64,000 nucleotides of DNA from DATKYQ01 sp964640665 (lineage in GTDB: Bacteria > Myxococcota > B64-G9), in contig CAZXHT010000024.1 in NCBI GenBank assembly GCA_964640665.1, positions 3,010 to 67,009 on the forward strand, written 5' to 3'. Both the position numbers and the translations under genes were made by a program. Positions within the stretch are counted from its first letter, which is position 1. Every line of letters begins with the position of its first letter. Positions 35,184 through 43,134 of the stretch are shown one piece after another. The notes under the pieces are model-generated. The model did no database searches. It was not told where the DNA came from and was given only the letters and a program-made list of their open reading frames with translations.

Positions 35184-35703
35184 AAACGAATTACTGCAAG
35201 TAGCCAAGATCGCCCGCCCGCACGGACTGCGGGGAGAGGTGAAAGTCGTCGAGGAGCCGGGCGGTTCGGGAGCCTGGAGAGCCGTCGACGAGGTTTTTGT
35301 CGGCGATAGCCCCGGCACTGCCAGGTGCTTCAAGCTTTCAGGTGTGCGCGGAGCTGGAAAGTTTTTAATCATGTCGCTCGAGGGTGTGGATGTTGTTGAG
35401 GGGGCACGCGAGTTAGCGGGTCTTGGGATCTTCGTGCGCCGCGATGACCTGCCGCCACCGGAGGAGGGCAGCTACTACGTCGATGATCTTCTGGGAATGC
35501 TGGTCGAGGACGAGACCGGGCGCAGCCTGGGAGTTTTGACAGAGATCTTCGACAACGGCGCGCACGATATATACGTGGTCAGGGGCGAAGCCGGGGAGAT
35601 CATGTTGCCGATTATAGACGGCGTGGTCCAGTCGCTGGATGTGAACGACGGAACAATAGTGGTCAGGCCTCCAGCGGGGCTTCTTGATACGGACATAGAT
35701 TGA
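35170..35703 (+). CDS. rimM: Ribosome maturation factor RimM
   Basis: About 177 residues when started at the TTG at 35170, the last plausible codon before the conserved start LLQVAKIARPHGLRGEVKV. That start overlaps khpA. RimM helps process 16S rRNA and binds S19. The N-terminal RimM barrel is followed by a PRC barrel (about 100-170: YYVDDLLGMLVEDETGRSLG, then MLPIIDGVVQSLDVN). The start codon is uncertain since no strong ribosome site is seen and coupling to khpA is likely. Confidence 0.92.
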   Translation: MTPIKNELLQVAKIARPHGLRGEVKVVEEPGGSGAWRAVDEVFVGDSPGTARCFKLSGVRGAGKFLIMSLEGVDVVEGARELAGLGIFVRRDDLPPPEEGSYYVDDLLGMLVEDETGRSLGVLTEIFDNGAHDIYVVRGEAGEIMLPIIDGVVQSLDVNDGTIVVRPPAGLLDTDID

Positions 35704-35717
35704 AAATGGAAGCCGGC

Positions 35718-36470
35718 ATGTCGTCTATTGGGTTGCGCTGGAGCGTGTTGACGCTGTTTCCCGAGATGTTCACCTCGCTGCTCTCGGCCAGCCTGTTCGG
35801 CAAGGCCCGCGAGAAAGGTCTGATCGAGGTCGATCTTGTCGATTACCGGCGCGAAGCCTGCGGACGGCACAAGGTGGTGGACGACACACCCTTCGGCGGG
35901 GGGGCCGGGATGGTGATCAAGGTCGAGCCGGTGGCCCGGGCGCTGGCCGCGCTGCGCGAGGCCAACCCCGGCGCTCACGTCATCCTGCTCACGCCCCAGG
36001 GCCGGCCGTTCGATCAACTGACGGCCAGGCGCCTTAGCGGCTTGGGGCACGTTGTGCTTGTGTGTGGACGCTACGAGGGTGTCGACGAGCGCATCCGCTC
36101 ACTGGTCGCGGAGGAACTGAGCATCGGTGACTACGTGCTTTCAGGAGGCGAGGCGGCCGCCTGGGTCGTGATGGACGCCGTGACCAGGCTGGTTCCAGGC
36201 GTGGTGGGACAGCCGGAATCGGTCTTGAACGAGTCTCATGGCGATCAGGGCATGTTGGAGCACCCTCAGTATACCCGTCCCAGGGAGTTCGACGGTATGC
36301 ACGTACCCGAAGTGCTGTTTTCCGGCGATCACGGGGCGATCGCCGCCTGGCAGCGGCGCCAGGCCATCCTGAGAACCGCGCGCCTGCGGCCAGAGCTTCT
36401 CGATCGTATCGAGCTTTCCGAGGAGGAGCGTTCTTTATTGGAAGATTTGGGATTGACAGGCCGGTCGTGA
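35718..36470 (+). CDS. trmD: tRNA (guanine-37-N1) methyltransferase
   Basis: 250 residues from the ATG at 35718 (GGAAG eight bases upstream). TrmD methylates G37 next to the anticodon with S-adenosylmethionine and prevents frameshifting. Landmarks: LTLFPEMF, DDTPFGGGAGMV, the SPOUT knot segments LTPQGRPFDQ and VCGRYEGVDERI, then SIGDYVLSGGEAA and the catalytic-Asp region LVPGVVG. Ends in LLEDLGLTGR. Usual length and place, before rplS. Confidence 0.97.
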   Translation: MSSIGLRWSVLTLFPEMFTSLLSASLFGKAREKGLIEVDLVDYRREACGRHKVVDDTPFGGGAGMVIKVEPVARALAALREANPGAHVILLTPQGRPFDQLTARRLSGLGHVVLVCGRYEGVDERIRSLVAEELSIGDYVLSGGEAAAWVVMDAVTRLVPGVVGQPESVLNESHGDQGMLEHPQYTRPREFDGMHVPEVLFSGDHGAIAAWQRRQAILRTARLRPELLDRIELSEEERSLLEDLGLTGRS

Positions 36471-36517
36471 GATGCAATAAGAGCGCTGCCGGATGAGTTC
36501 GATCAAGGAGGCAGGTG

Positions 36518-36856
36518 ATGCGCAAGCTGGACTTCGTCGAGAAAGACTATCTCAAGGAGTCGGTTGATCCGTTCAAGATCGGCGACACCGTCAAGGTGCA
36601 CTTCAGGATCCGCGAGGGAGCCAAGGAGCGCGTTCAGATTTTCCAGGGCGTCGTCATCAGGCGCCGTGGAGGCGGCGTGGACGAGAGCTTCACCGTCAGG
36701 AAATATTCCTACGGTATTGGCGTGGAGCGGATGTTCCCACTGCATTCCCCGCGGGTCGAGAAGATAGAGGTGGTTCGCTCCGGGCGCGTCAGGCGCGCCA
36801 AGCTGTACTATCTGCGCAAGCTGAGAGGAAAAGCAGCCCGCTTGAAGGAAATCTGA
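36518..36856 (+). CDS. rplS: 50S ribosomal protein bL19
   Basis: 112 residues from the ATG at 36518, with a strong AAGGAGG upstream; a GTG one codon earlier is less likely. The family pattern is clear: FKIGDTVKVHFRI, then EGAKERVQIFQGVVI, RRRGGGVDESFTVRK and GVERMFPLHSPRVEKIEV. L19 sits at the interface of the two ribosomal subunits. Last gene of the translation block; the SMC-like ATPase starts 54 bases later. Confidence 0.97.
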   Translation: MRKLDFVEKDYLKESVDPFKIGDTVKVHFRIREGAKERVQIFQGVVIRRRGGGVDESFTVRKYSYGIGVERMFPLHSPRVEKIEVVRSGRVRRAKLYYLRKLRGKAARLKEI

Positions 36857-36910
36857 GCGGAATTTCCCGATAAGTACGCTTGGTCAAGACCACGACTGTG
36901 TGCGGGTACC

Positions 36911-39031
36911 ATGCTTTTTTCAGAGTTGGTTCTCCAGGGAGTGCGCAATTTTCAGCAAATGCACCGCATTCCTGTGGGGCCGGGGTTTTCCGTGTTCGTC
37001 GGTGCTCAGGGCGCCGGCAAGTCGACGACCATCGACGTGGTCGCCCATCTCCTCAATCCCAATCCCACCGAGCCGGCCACCGACAGGTTCAAAGGATCCG
37101 ATGCCGGCCAGTGCCGCGCGGCGCTGCTGATCGACGATGACTCCGGGCAACGTTACCGGCTGGTACAGGATATCCTGCGCGGCAGCATGGCTCTTGCGCG
37201 CCTCGACCCGGCCACCTCGCAATTCGTTCCGGTCAGCAACTCACCCACCGAGGTGCGGCAATACCTGACCAGCCAAATACACCTGCCGCATATCGATGTT
37301 TTCGAAGAGATCTTTATCACTCGCCGGTCCTCTTTCCCCACAACCGCAGGCGAATCGACCGCGGAGGCGCTGGGGGTCGGCCTGCCGCCAACGGTCGGCC
37401 TGCCGCCAACGGTCGGCAGGCCGCCCACGGCCGGGTTGGCGAGCGGGGGCGGTTCGAGTCACTTTCCCGGTTACCAGGGGGACGATTCGGGCGAGGAGGT
37501 CTTGCCCGACAATCCGGGCGAGTTGCGTTCACAGTTGGATGTTCTCCGGCATGATTTGGCAATGGCCAAGGAAGTTGACGACTTGCAGTTCAATCTGGAT
37601 GGGCTGCAGAGCAAGCTGTTCAAAATGGAACAGAAGACCAAGGGCGTCAGTGAGGCTTCCTCCCGGGTCGAGAATCTTGAGGCCGAGTTGGGCCGTTTCG
37701 ACAAGTTGGGTGAGCTTCCGGGCGATTTCGAGCGCCGCATTCGCGAGTTCGAGAAGTCGAAGGGAAAACTCGAGCGGGACAAGGCCCGTCTGAACGATGA
37801 GCAGGAAAAGTGGGACAAACGTGCCAACCAGGTCGCCCCCGGTCCGTTGACGCAGGATCGCAACTTCGTTCTGGGTCTTTCCCTGGGACTGGGTGCAATC
37901 GGCGTGGGTGTGCTCGGTTTCTTCCTCGAAGAATACTTACGCTACGTTGCATTGCTCGATATCGCGGGCTTCGGCCTGGCGCTGGTCGCCGCCATCCGGC
38001 ACATCGACAAGAGCCAATCCGCCCAGAGAAGCCAGGCCCGCCTGGCGATGATCGACGAGCGGCGCGAGAAGTTACAACACCAGTTCGATCTTGAGTCGTC
38101 GATCGTCCGCAGCACGATGGCCCAACTCGAGGTAAGCGATCCGCAACAGATCATCGAGCAGTACGCCACGCGCAACAAGGTTGCCGGGGCGCTCGAAAAG
38201 GCCCGCCAGGACGTGGAGGCGCAGAAAAGCGATCCTGCTTTTTCCGAGACCGAATCGCAACAGGCACAACTGAGGGCAGAAATTGCCGAGCTGGAGGAAA
38301 AGCTGGCCGGAGCCGGCGGCCTGATGATGGGGCCCCGGGAGATGGAGCGCCGTATCGGCCTTATCGAGGACAAGCTTGCGCGCATCGAATCGGGAGCGCC
38401 GCCCGCGGGAGAGCAGGCCGATGGCTGGCTGGGAGGGGAAGATCCCATGCAGGTCACCGGCAATGACCCCTACGCCCTGGGAGTCGGCCTGCCGCCAGCA
38501 GGCGGCAGGCCGCCGGGCGCGAGCCTGCATAAGCCCGGCGGTCATGGTTTACCGCCCTCGCCCGCCTTGGAATCGTCCGGGTCACGGCCCGGTCCCGGTC
38601 CGTTCGATCACCTGATGAAGATGGCCGACGACTTGTTCCTGGTCGATCGCGAGCGGATCGAGTTGATGCTCGCGCCCCGGGCCGGCCAGTACCTGTCCGC
38701 CTTCACCGCCCAGGCACGCCCCCAATTGTTGTTTGGTCCGGGCGGCCTGGTCGAGGTGGCTGACGGGACGGGCTCACGGACTGCTGTGACGACATTGCCC
38801 GCCGCCGATCAGGATCTGGTTTATCTGGCCTTGAAGCTGGCAGTAATCGAGAACGCCTGCAAGCGTCAGCCGGTTCCGGTGTTCTTGGACGATCCTTTCG
38901 GCGGTCTTCCCGCCGGGCTGCAGGACCTGCTGGGACGTGCCTTGGCCAATATCGGTTCGCTGACCCAGGTAGTGCTCTTCACTCGCGAGGCGGCCTGGGC
39001 GCAACACGCGGCTGCCTCTTTCCAGTTGTGA
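36911..39031 (+). CDS. SMC/Rad50-like ATPase with a membrane hairpin and in-frame palindromic inserts
   Basis: 706 residues. An N-terminal ABC-type half site has Walker A VGAQGAGKSTT (about residue 31). The middle is coiled coil (about 195-300 and 365-495) broken by two membrane helices (about 316-362), a YhaN-like layout. The C-terminal half carries the DQDLVYLALKLAVIENA signature-like segment and Walker B VPVFLDDPFGG (about 656). Two Gly-Pro-rich inserts (about 154-174 and 523-537) are coded by palindromic DNA and look like insertions in linker regions. The family is tied to DNA or membrane-associated repair, but the role here is unknown. Placed between rplS and rnhB, a position conserved genes often fill. 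No ribosome site is clear for the ATG at 36911. Confidence 0.75.
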   Translation: MLFSELVLQGVRNFQQMHRIPVGPGFSVFVGAQGAGKSTTIDVVAHLLNPNPTEPATDRFKGSDAGQCRAALLIDDDSGQRYRLVQDILRGSMALARLDPATSQFVPVSNSPTEVRQYLTSQIHLPHIDVFEEIFITRRSSFPTTAGESTAEALGVGLPPTVGLPPTVGRPPTAGLASGGGSSHFPGYQGDDSGEEVLPDNPGELRSQLDVLRHDLAMAKEVDDLQFNLDGLQSKLFKMEQKTKGVSEASSRVENLEAELGRFDKLGELPGDFERRIREFEKSKGKLERDKARLNDEQEKWDKRANQVAPGPLTQDRNFVLGLSLGLGAIGVGVLGFFLEEYLRYVALLDIAGFGLALVAAIRHIDKSQSAQRSQARLAMIDERREKLQHQFDLESSIVRSTMAQLEVSDPQQIIEQYATRNKVAGALEKARQDVEAQKSDPAFSETESQQAQLRAEIAELEEKLAGAGGLMMGPREMERRIGLIEDKLARIESGAPPAGEQADGWLGGEDPMQVTGNDPYALGVGLPPAGGRPPGASLHKPGGHGLPPSPALESSGSRPGPGPFDHLMKMADDLFLVDRERIELMLAPRAGQYLSAFTAQARPQLLFGPGGLVEVADGTGSRTAVTTLPAADQDLVYLALKLAVIENACKRQPVPVFLDDPFGGLPAGLQDLLGRALANIGSLTQVVLFTREAAWAQHAAASFQL
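37376..37429 (+). repeat. Three 18-bp tandem units forming a palindrome, translated in frame
   Basis: GTCGGCCTGCCGCCAACG occurs twice in a row (37376-37393, 37394-37411) and is followed by a third unit (37412-37429) that carries the inverted form CGGCAGGCCG. The second and third units can fold into a hairpin of 10 bp. They encode V-G-L-P-P-T, V-G-L-P-P-T, V-G-R-P-P-T, keeping the SMC-like gene in frame. Preceded by GCGCTGGGG, similar to the left flank of the second copy at 38485. Confidence 0.75.
38485..38512 (+). repeat. 12-bp-stem palindrome, second in-frame copy
   Basis: CGGCCTGCCGCC (38485-38496) and GGCGGCAGGCCG (38501-38512) form a perfect 12-bp stem with the loop AGCA. It codes GLPPAGGRPP, again after Ala-Leu-Gly-Val as in the first copy. 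The shared left flank and shared arms show both copies are the same element inserted at two sites of one gene without breaking it. Confidence 0.75.
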
Positions 39032-39037
39032 GCCGAC

Positions 39038-39685
39038 GTGGTGCTGCCCGCCAAGGTGCCCGGGCTGCGGGGTATCGGCAGCCTCGAGAAGTGGGCCCGA
39101 CGAGAGGGGTACGCGCTTGTCGCCGGCGTCGATGAGGCCGGGCGCGGGCCGCTGGCCGGCCCGGTGGTGGCCGCGGCGGTGGTGCTTGGTATGGGGCACG
39201 GCATCGAGGGTCTGGACGATTCGAAGAAGCTCACGGCCCGCAGGCGTGAGAAACTGGCCGCCGGGATCTGCGCAAAAGCCTTGGGCTGGGGGTTGGGTAT
39301 AATCGGTCCGGCCAGGATCGACGAAGTGAACATCCGCAATGCCAGCCTGGAGGCCATGTCTCGTTCATTGTCGCAGCTACTGGCCCAGGGGCTGCAGCCC
39401 GATCTGGTGCTGGTCGACGGGCGCGACCTGTTCGAGCTGCCGCCCCGCTCTCCGCTGCTGGTACAGCGGGCCTTCGTCGGGGCGGACGGCCTGTCCGAGG
39501 CCGTGGCAGCGGCGTCCATCGTGGCCAAGGTGTACCGGGACACATTGATGATCGAGTATCACGCCATGTGGCCGCAGTACCACTTCGAACGCCACAAGGG
39601 CTACCCGACCGCCGAGCACAGGCGGCTTCTGAAACTCCACGGCCCCTGCGAGATCCACCGGCGCAGCTTCAGGGGGGTGAAGTAG
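39038..39685 (+). CDS. rnhB: Ribonuclease HII
   Basis: 215 residues from a GTG at 39038, seven bases after the ATPase stop. RNase HII cuts RNA, including single ribonucleotides, embedded in DNA duplexes. Catalytic acids are visible in VAGVDEAGRGPLAGPVV (Asp-Glu) and LVLVDGRDLF, with LDDSKKLTARRREKL and the C-terminal HKGYPTAEHRRLL. Usual length. The adjoining yraN is convergent, 13 bases away. Confidence 0.95.
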   Translation: MVLPAKVPGLRGIGSLEKWARREGYALVAGVDEAGRGPLAGPVVAAAVVLGMGHGIEGLDDSKKLTARRREKLAAGICAKALGWGLGIIGPARIDEVNIRNASLEAMSRSLSQLLAQGLQPDLVLVDGRDLFELPPRSPLLVQRAFVGADGLSEAVAAASIVAKVYRDTLMIEYHAMWPQYHFERHKGYPTAEHRRLLKLHGPCEIHRRSFRGVK

Positions 39686-39698
39686 TTCATTCCATTGT

Positions 39699-40064
39699 TC
39701 AGCGTCCCGCCTCGAAGGCGTTTTTGTAAAGCTCTATCTCACCCTTGTCCGCCAGCACTGCGACTACGTCGAAACGAATCATGGTGTCTGTGATGTTGTG
39801 GTCCTGGCAGTAGGCCATGGCCGCGCGAACCACTTGGCGCTGCTTGCGGGGAGTAACCGTGGCGGCCGGGTGAACCTGGGCGGGGTCGCTGCGCGCGCGC
39901 ACTTCCACGAAGACCAGCGTGTCGCCTTCGGTGGCCACGATGTCGAGTTCGCCGACCTTGTAGCGCACGTTGCGCTCCAGGATCTCATAGCCTTGCCCTG
40001 CGAGGTAGTCGCGGGCCTGGTCCTCGGCGGCGGCTCCCAGAATGTGGCGCGGATCGGAAGACAT
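39699..40064 (-). CDS. yraN: YraN family (UPF0102) putative endonuclease
   Basis: 121 residues from the ATG at 40064; the frame is open to 40202 inside the upstream gene. The fold is a Holliday-resolvase-like PD-(D/E)XK nuclease: GAAAEDQARDYLAGQGYEIL at the start, then GELDIVATEGDTLVFVEVRA with the metal-binding Asp and Glu. The usual Lys of the ExK is Arg here (EVRAR), as in some members. The substrate is not established for the family. It starts two bases after the stop of the zinc-ribbon gene, so they are co-transcribed. Confidence 0.9.
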   Translation of the reverse strand: MSSDPRHILGAAAEDQARDYLAGQGYEILERNVRYKVGELDIVATEGDTLVFVEVRARSDPAQVHPAATVTPRKQRQVVRAAMAYCQDHNITDTMIRFDVVAVLADKGEIELYKNAFEAGR

Positions 40065-40066
40065 GG

Positions 40067-41518
40067 TTATTTCAGCTTGGTCTTGTCGTAGGGGCAGAAC
40101 TTGGCACCCATCGGCAATAGACGCTTGCAGCTCGGGCATACCGGGGCCGAGGCTAGAGTGGGAGATGACGGACTGTAGATCGGCGTACGATCGTAGGGGC
40201 AAAACTTCGCCTCGGCCGGGATGGCCTTGCCGCAGGTGGTGCAGAAGATCTTGTCTGGCTTGTCCGCGGACGTCTGTGCTGTCTGTTCTTCGGGTGCCAA
40301 GTCTTTACTGACCGGTACCGGAGCCAGCGGTTCGGGCACGGTCGGTTCTCCGCGGTAGGCCTCTTTAGCGCGTGTTCGGCGCTTCTTGCCGAGGATGACG
40401 GCCAGCAACACGAAGACGATCAGGGCACCGCCGCCGATCGCTGCCGGAAGCAGCCAGGATGGTAGTTGTGCCTCGACAGGCTGTTCCTGCGGCTCGATCC
40501 GCCGAACCTGAGCCGCGACATCCGGCTGCCCGGAGTCGACCGGTCCGGAATCATCCGCTTGGGGACCGGCGTCCGGGGTGTTCACTGCCACGGCGGCGTC
40601 AGAACCGCCGTCAGCCGCGGGAGGCTTGGGGACGGCCGCGTGAACGGCAGCTCGGCGCTGAATCTCGATGGTTACCGACGCCTGCGCCCGGCCGGCCGAG
40701 AGCGCGATCTGGTAAGAACCGGCCACGGCATGACGATCGATTTTCAGACAACCGGTTGTGGTCAACTTGACGCCGGCAGGCTGCTTTCCCTTGCCCCAGC
40801 TCAGGCCGGTTGTAACCGGGCAGCCATGCTCGTCGATCGCCTCTATCTTAGGACAGAACTTCTCGCCCGTTTTCAGAACCGCCTTCTCGGGCGTCAATGC
40901 CAGGCGTACGGCCGGGCCGGGTGTCTCGCAGGGATCGTCCTTGGGGGCCGAGACCTTCTCGGCGGACACGGGCTTTTTAACCTCGGCTACTTTTACCGCA
41001 TCCTTTATGCGCTTGTACATTCTCCTGGTGCGCCGGCTGTAGACACACAACGCTCCGGCCAAGTTACGCGAGAAGCGCGTCGTCTCACGGTACTCGATCC
41101 GATCGCGGGACTTGATCCTGAAGGAGTACAAGCCGCTCTCGTATGACTTGGATTTCTCGGGCGTAGAGCAGGTTATCAGAAACAGCTTGTCCTTGAGCGT
41201 GCGCTCCTTGGGTTTGACGGCCTTGTTGTCTGACTGGCAGGCCACGCTCGAGAAAGATTTTCCTAAGTTCGGTTGGAAGAGCAGGTCGACGCCGCGGTCT
41301 TGTACCTTGAAGGTCAGCTTGCGCTTGTGCCGCCCGATCGAGCGGGGCGCCTGGCCGCAATGGGTGCCCCATTGATCGAGCGAGTAGACCGTCTCGGTAT
41401 ATTCCTCGGCGAAGGTTCCCGACATGTCGTCGCGAGCCCGGGCCTGCGGGACAAGCAAGAGCATGCCCGCAAGAGCCGCCGTGTATAGAACCGAGAGGCG
41501 CGACAGGTGCACATTCAT
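40067..41518 (-). CDS. Membrane protein with periplasmic domain and two cytoplasmic zinc ribbons
   Basis: 483 residues of unknown function. A signal peptide (1-28) leads to a Cys-containing periplasmic domain (about 30-170), an Ig-like domain (about 200-290) and a Pro/Asp-rich linker. One membrane helix (about 356-376) puts the C-terminus in the cytoplasm, where two near-identical ribbons stand: CTTCGKAIPAEAKFCPYD and CPSCKRLLPMGAKFCPYD. Each keeps three Cys, with Asp in the fourth ligand position. The layout suggests a periplasm-to-cytoplasm linker. A strong promoter (TTGACA-N16-CATAAT) ends six bases before the ATG, predicting a leaderless mRNA, and no ribosome site is seen. Confidence 0.65.
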   Translation of the reverse strand: MNVHLSRLSVLYTAALAGMLLLVPQARARDDMSGTFAEEYTETVYSLDQWGTHCGQAPRSIGRHKRKLTFKVQDRGVDLLFQPNLGKSFSSVACQSDNKAVKPKERTLKDKLFLITCSTPEKSKSYESGLYSFRIKSRDRIEYRETTRFSRNLAGALCVYSRRTRRMYKRIKDAVKVAEVKKPVSAEKVSAPKDDPCETPGPAVRLALTPEKAVLKTGEKFCPKIEAIDEHGCPVTTGLSWGKGKQPAGVKLTTTGCLKIDRHAVAGSYQIALSAGRAQASVTIEIQRRAAVHAAVPKPPAADGGSDAAVAVNTPDAGPQADDSGPVDSGQPDVAAQVRRIEPQEQPVEAQLPSWLLPAAIGGGALIVFVLLAVILGKKRRTRAKEAYRGEPTVPEPLAPVPVSKDLAPEEQTAQTSADKPDKIFCTTCGKAIPAEAKFCPYDRTPIYSPSSPTLASAPVCPSCKRLLPMGAKFCPYDKTKLK

Positions 41519-41524
41519 GCGGCC

Positions 41525-41593
41525 ATTATGACAGCCGGCGTCGAGGTGTCAACTCCTGGTCGGGTTGATCGTCCGCGCCGCCTGGCCTACTAT
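41525..41593. promoter_or_regulatory. Divergent promoters for the zinc-ribbon gene (-) and rsmI (+)
   Basis: Minus strand: TTGACA (41552-41547) and CATAAT (41530-41525), 16 bases apart; transcription would start at about the ATG (41518). Plus strand: TTGATC (41565-41570) and TACTAT (41588-41593), 17 bases apart, giving a short leader with GGGAG before the TTG of rsmI at 41613. The two -35 boxes are only 12 bases apart. Confidence 0.6.
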
Positions 41594-41612
41594 CATCGGC
41601 CTGGGAGACGAC

Positions 41613-42449
41613 TTGAGAGAATCTACGACTATTGCCGGTTGTCTGTACCTGGTGGCCACTCCGCTCGGCAACCTAGAAGACATCACTATCCGTGCGCTCA
41701 GGATCCTTTCCCGGGCGAAGTTGATCGCGGCGGAAGACACCAGGCAAACTCGCAAGCTTCTTTCGGCCCACGGGATTGCCAACCGGGTGATAAGCTACCG
41801 CGAACAGAATCATGCCCGAGCCGCCGGCCGGGTCACAAGCGTCCTGCAGGCCGGCGGAGATGTTGCCCTGGTGTCGGACGCTGGAACGCCCGGTCTGAGC
41901 GACCCGGGAACAGCCCTGGTGAGAAGCGCCCTCGATGCAGGATTCCGGGTTACGCCCATTCCCGGGCCGGCGGCCGCAGTGGCCGCGCTGGTCGCCTCCG
42001 GTCTTTCGACCGAACGCTTTACGTTTCTCGGGTTTCTCCCGCGCAAACCGGGACAACTGCTGAGGCTGCTCGAAGATCTCGCCTCCGAACCCGGCACGCT
42101 GGTCGTCTACGAATCGCCCAGGCGCATCGGCAAGACGCTTGCCGCCATGGCGGAGATCCTGGGAGAACGAAGCGCGGTGGTGGCTCGGGAGATCAGCAAG
42201 CTGCACGAGACGTTCGATCGCGGAAGCCTGCCTGAGCTTGCCGCTCGCTATGCGGACGGGACCCGGGGTGAGGTGACCCTGGTAGTCGAGGGAGCCAGAC
42301 AAGAGAAAGCCGGGCTTACAACTGAATGGCGCGAGGTCATCGACGCTCTGCGCGCGGGAGGCGGGCTTTCGCCTGGGCGTATCGCGGCGCTGGTCGCCGG
42401 GCTTGCGGGAGTCAGCCGCAAGCAAGTGTATGACTTTTTGATAAAGTAA
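41613..42449 (+). CDS. rsmI: 16S rRNA (cytidine-1402-2'-O) methyltransferase
   Basis: 278 residues from the TTG at 41613, which has GGGAG six bases upstream; the frame continues to 41565 but those codons cover the promoter. RsmI methylates C1402 of 16S rRNA and fine-tunes decoding. SAM-site landmarks are LYLVATPLGNLEDITIRALR, AAEDTRQTRKLL, ALVSDAGTPGLSDPG and PIPGPAAAVAAL, with FTFLGFLPRKPGQ and YESPRRIGKTL later. Seventeen bases before the acyltransferase gene. Confidence 0.95.
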   Translation: MRESTTIAGCLYLVATPLGNLEDITIRALRILSRAKLIAAEDTRQTRKLLSAHGIANRVISYREQNHARAAGRVTSVLQAGGDVALVSDAGTPGLSDPGTALVRSALDAGFRVTPIPGPAAAVAALVASGLSTERFTFLGFLPRKPGQLLRLLEDLASEPGTLVVYESPRRIGKTLAAMAEILGERSAVVAREISKLHETFDRGSLPELAARYADGTRGEVTLVVEGARQEKAGLTTEWREVIDALRAGGGLSPGRIAALVAGLAGVSRKQVYDFLIK

Positions 42450-42465
42450 GATCTGGAGAGCCGGC

Positions 42466-43131
42466 TTGTGGATCAGAGTAAAGGCCTGGGTGGTATGGCT
42501 GCTGGCCAGGATCGTGCTTGCCAGCCTGCGCCTTAGGGTGCGCGGATTGGACAACGTCGAGGCGGCCGGCCGCGGGGGGCGTCCGGTGTTGTATGCTTTC
42601 TGGCACGGGAGACAGCTTGCCTTGCTGCGAGCCAACCCCACCCGGCGCCTGACCGTCATGACCAGCCTGAGCCGTGACGGCGAGATGCAGGCCCGTGTCA
42701 TGGGGCGTTTCGGAATCGAGGTCGTGCGCGGCTCGAGTTCCCGCGGCGGGCTGGCCGGCATGCTGGCTTTGAACCGCAGCCTGACAGACGGCTCTTCTGT
42801 CGGCATGGCGGTGGACGGCCCGCGCGGGCCCGCTTTCGTGGCCAAGACAGGTATAGTGGCCTTGGCGCGCAAGAGCGGTGCGGAAATAGTCCCGCTGACG
42901 GCAGGCTTCAAAAGACGCATTCAGTTGAAGCGCGCCTGGGATCGTTTCAACATTCCCATGCCCTTCACACGCGCGCTGGTAGTCTTTGGAAAACCAATAC
43001 AGGTTCAAAGACAGGCTAAACCTGCCGAGATGGAAAGCACGGCCGCGACACTGACGAGCGTTTTGCGAAAACTGACTGAGGAGGTGGACGCCGCGGTTCG
43101 GGCGAGGGGCGGCGCCTGGCGGGACGGATGA
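42466..43131 (+). CDS. DUF374 lysophospholipid acyltransferase-family protein
   Basis: 221 residues from a TTG at 42466 with GGAG seven bases upstream. An N-terminal membrane helix (about 4-22) is followed by the LPLAT fold: FWHGRQLALL with the catalytic His and a remote acid, SRDGEM in place of the usual HxxxxD partner, GSSSRGG and VDGPRGPAFVAKTG. DUF374 proteins are thought to acylate lipid A precursors or phospholipids in bacteria lacking standard LpxL. Beside waaA, lpxK and a heptosyltransferase, lipid A acylation is the likely job, but the substrate is inferred from context. Confidence 0.85.
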   Translation: MWIRVKAWVVWLLARIVLASLRLRVRGLDNVEAAGRGGRPVLYAFWHGRQLALLRANPTRRLTVMTSLSRDGEMQARVMGRFGIEVVRGSSSRGGLAGMLALNRSLTDGSSVGMAVDGPRGPAFVAKTGIVALARKSGAEIVPLTAGFKRRIQLKRAWDRFNIPMPFTRALVVFGKPIQVQRQAKPAEMESTAATLTSVLRKLTEEVDAAVRARGGAWRDG

Positions 43132-43134
43132 CGC

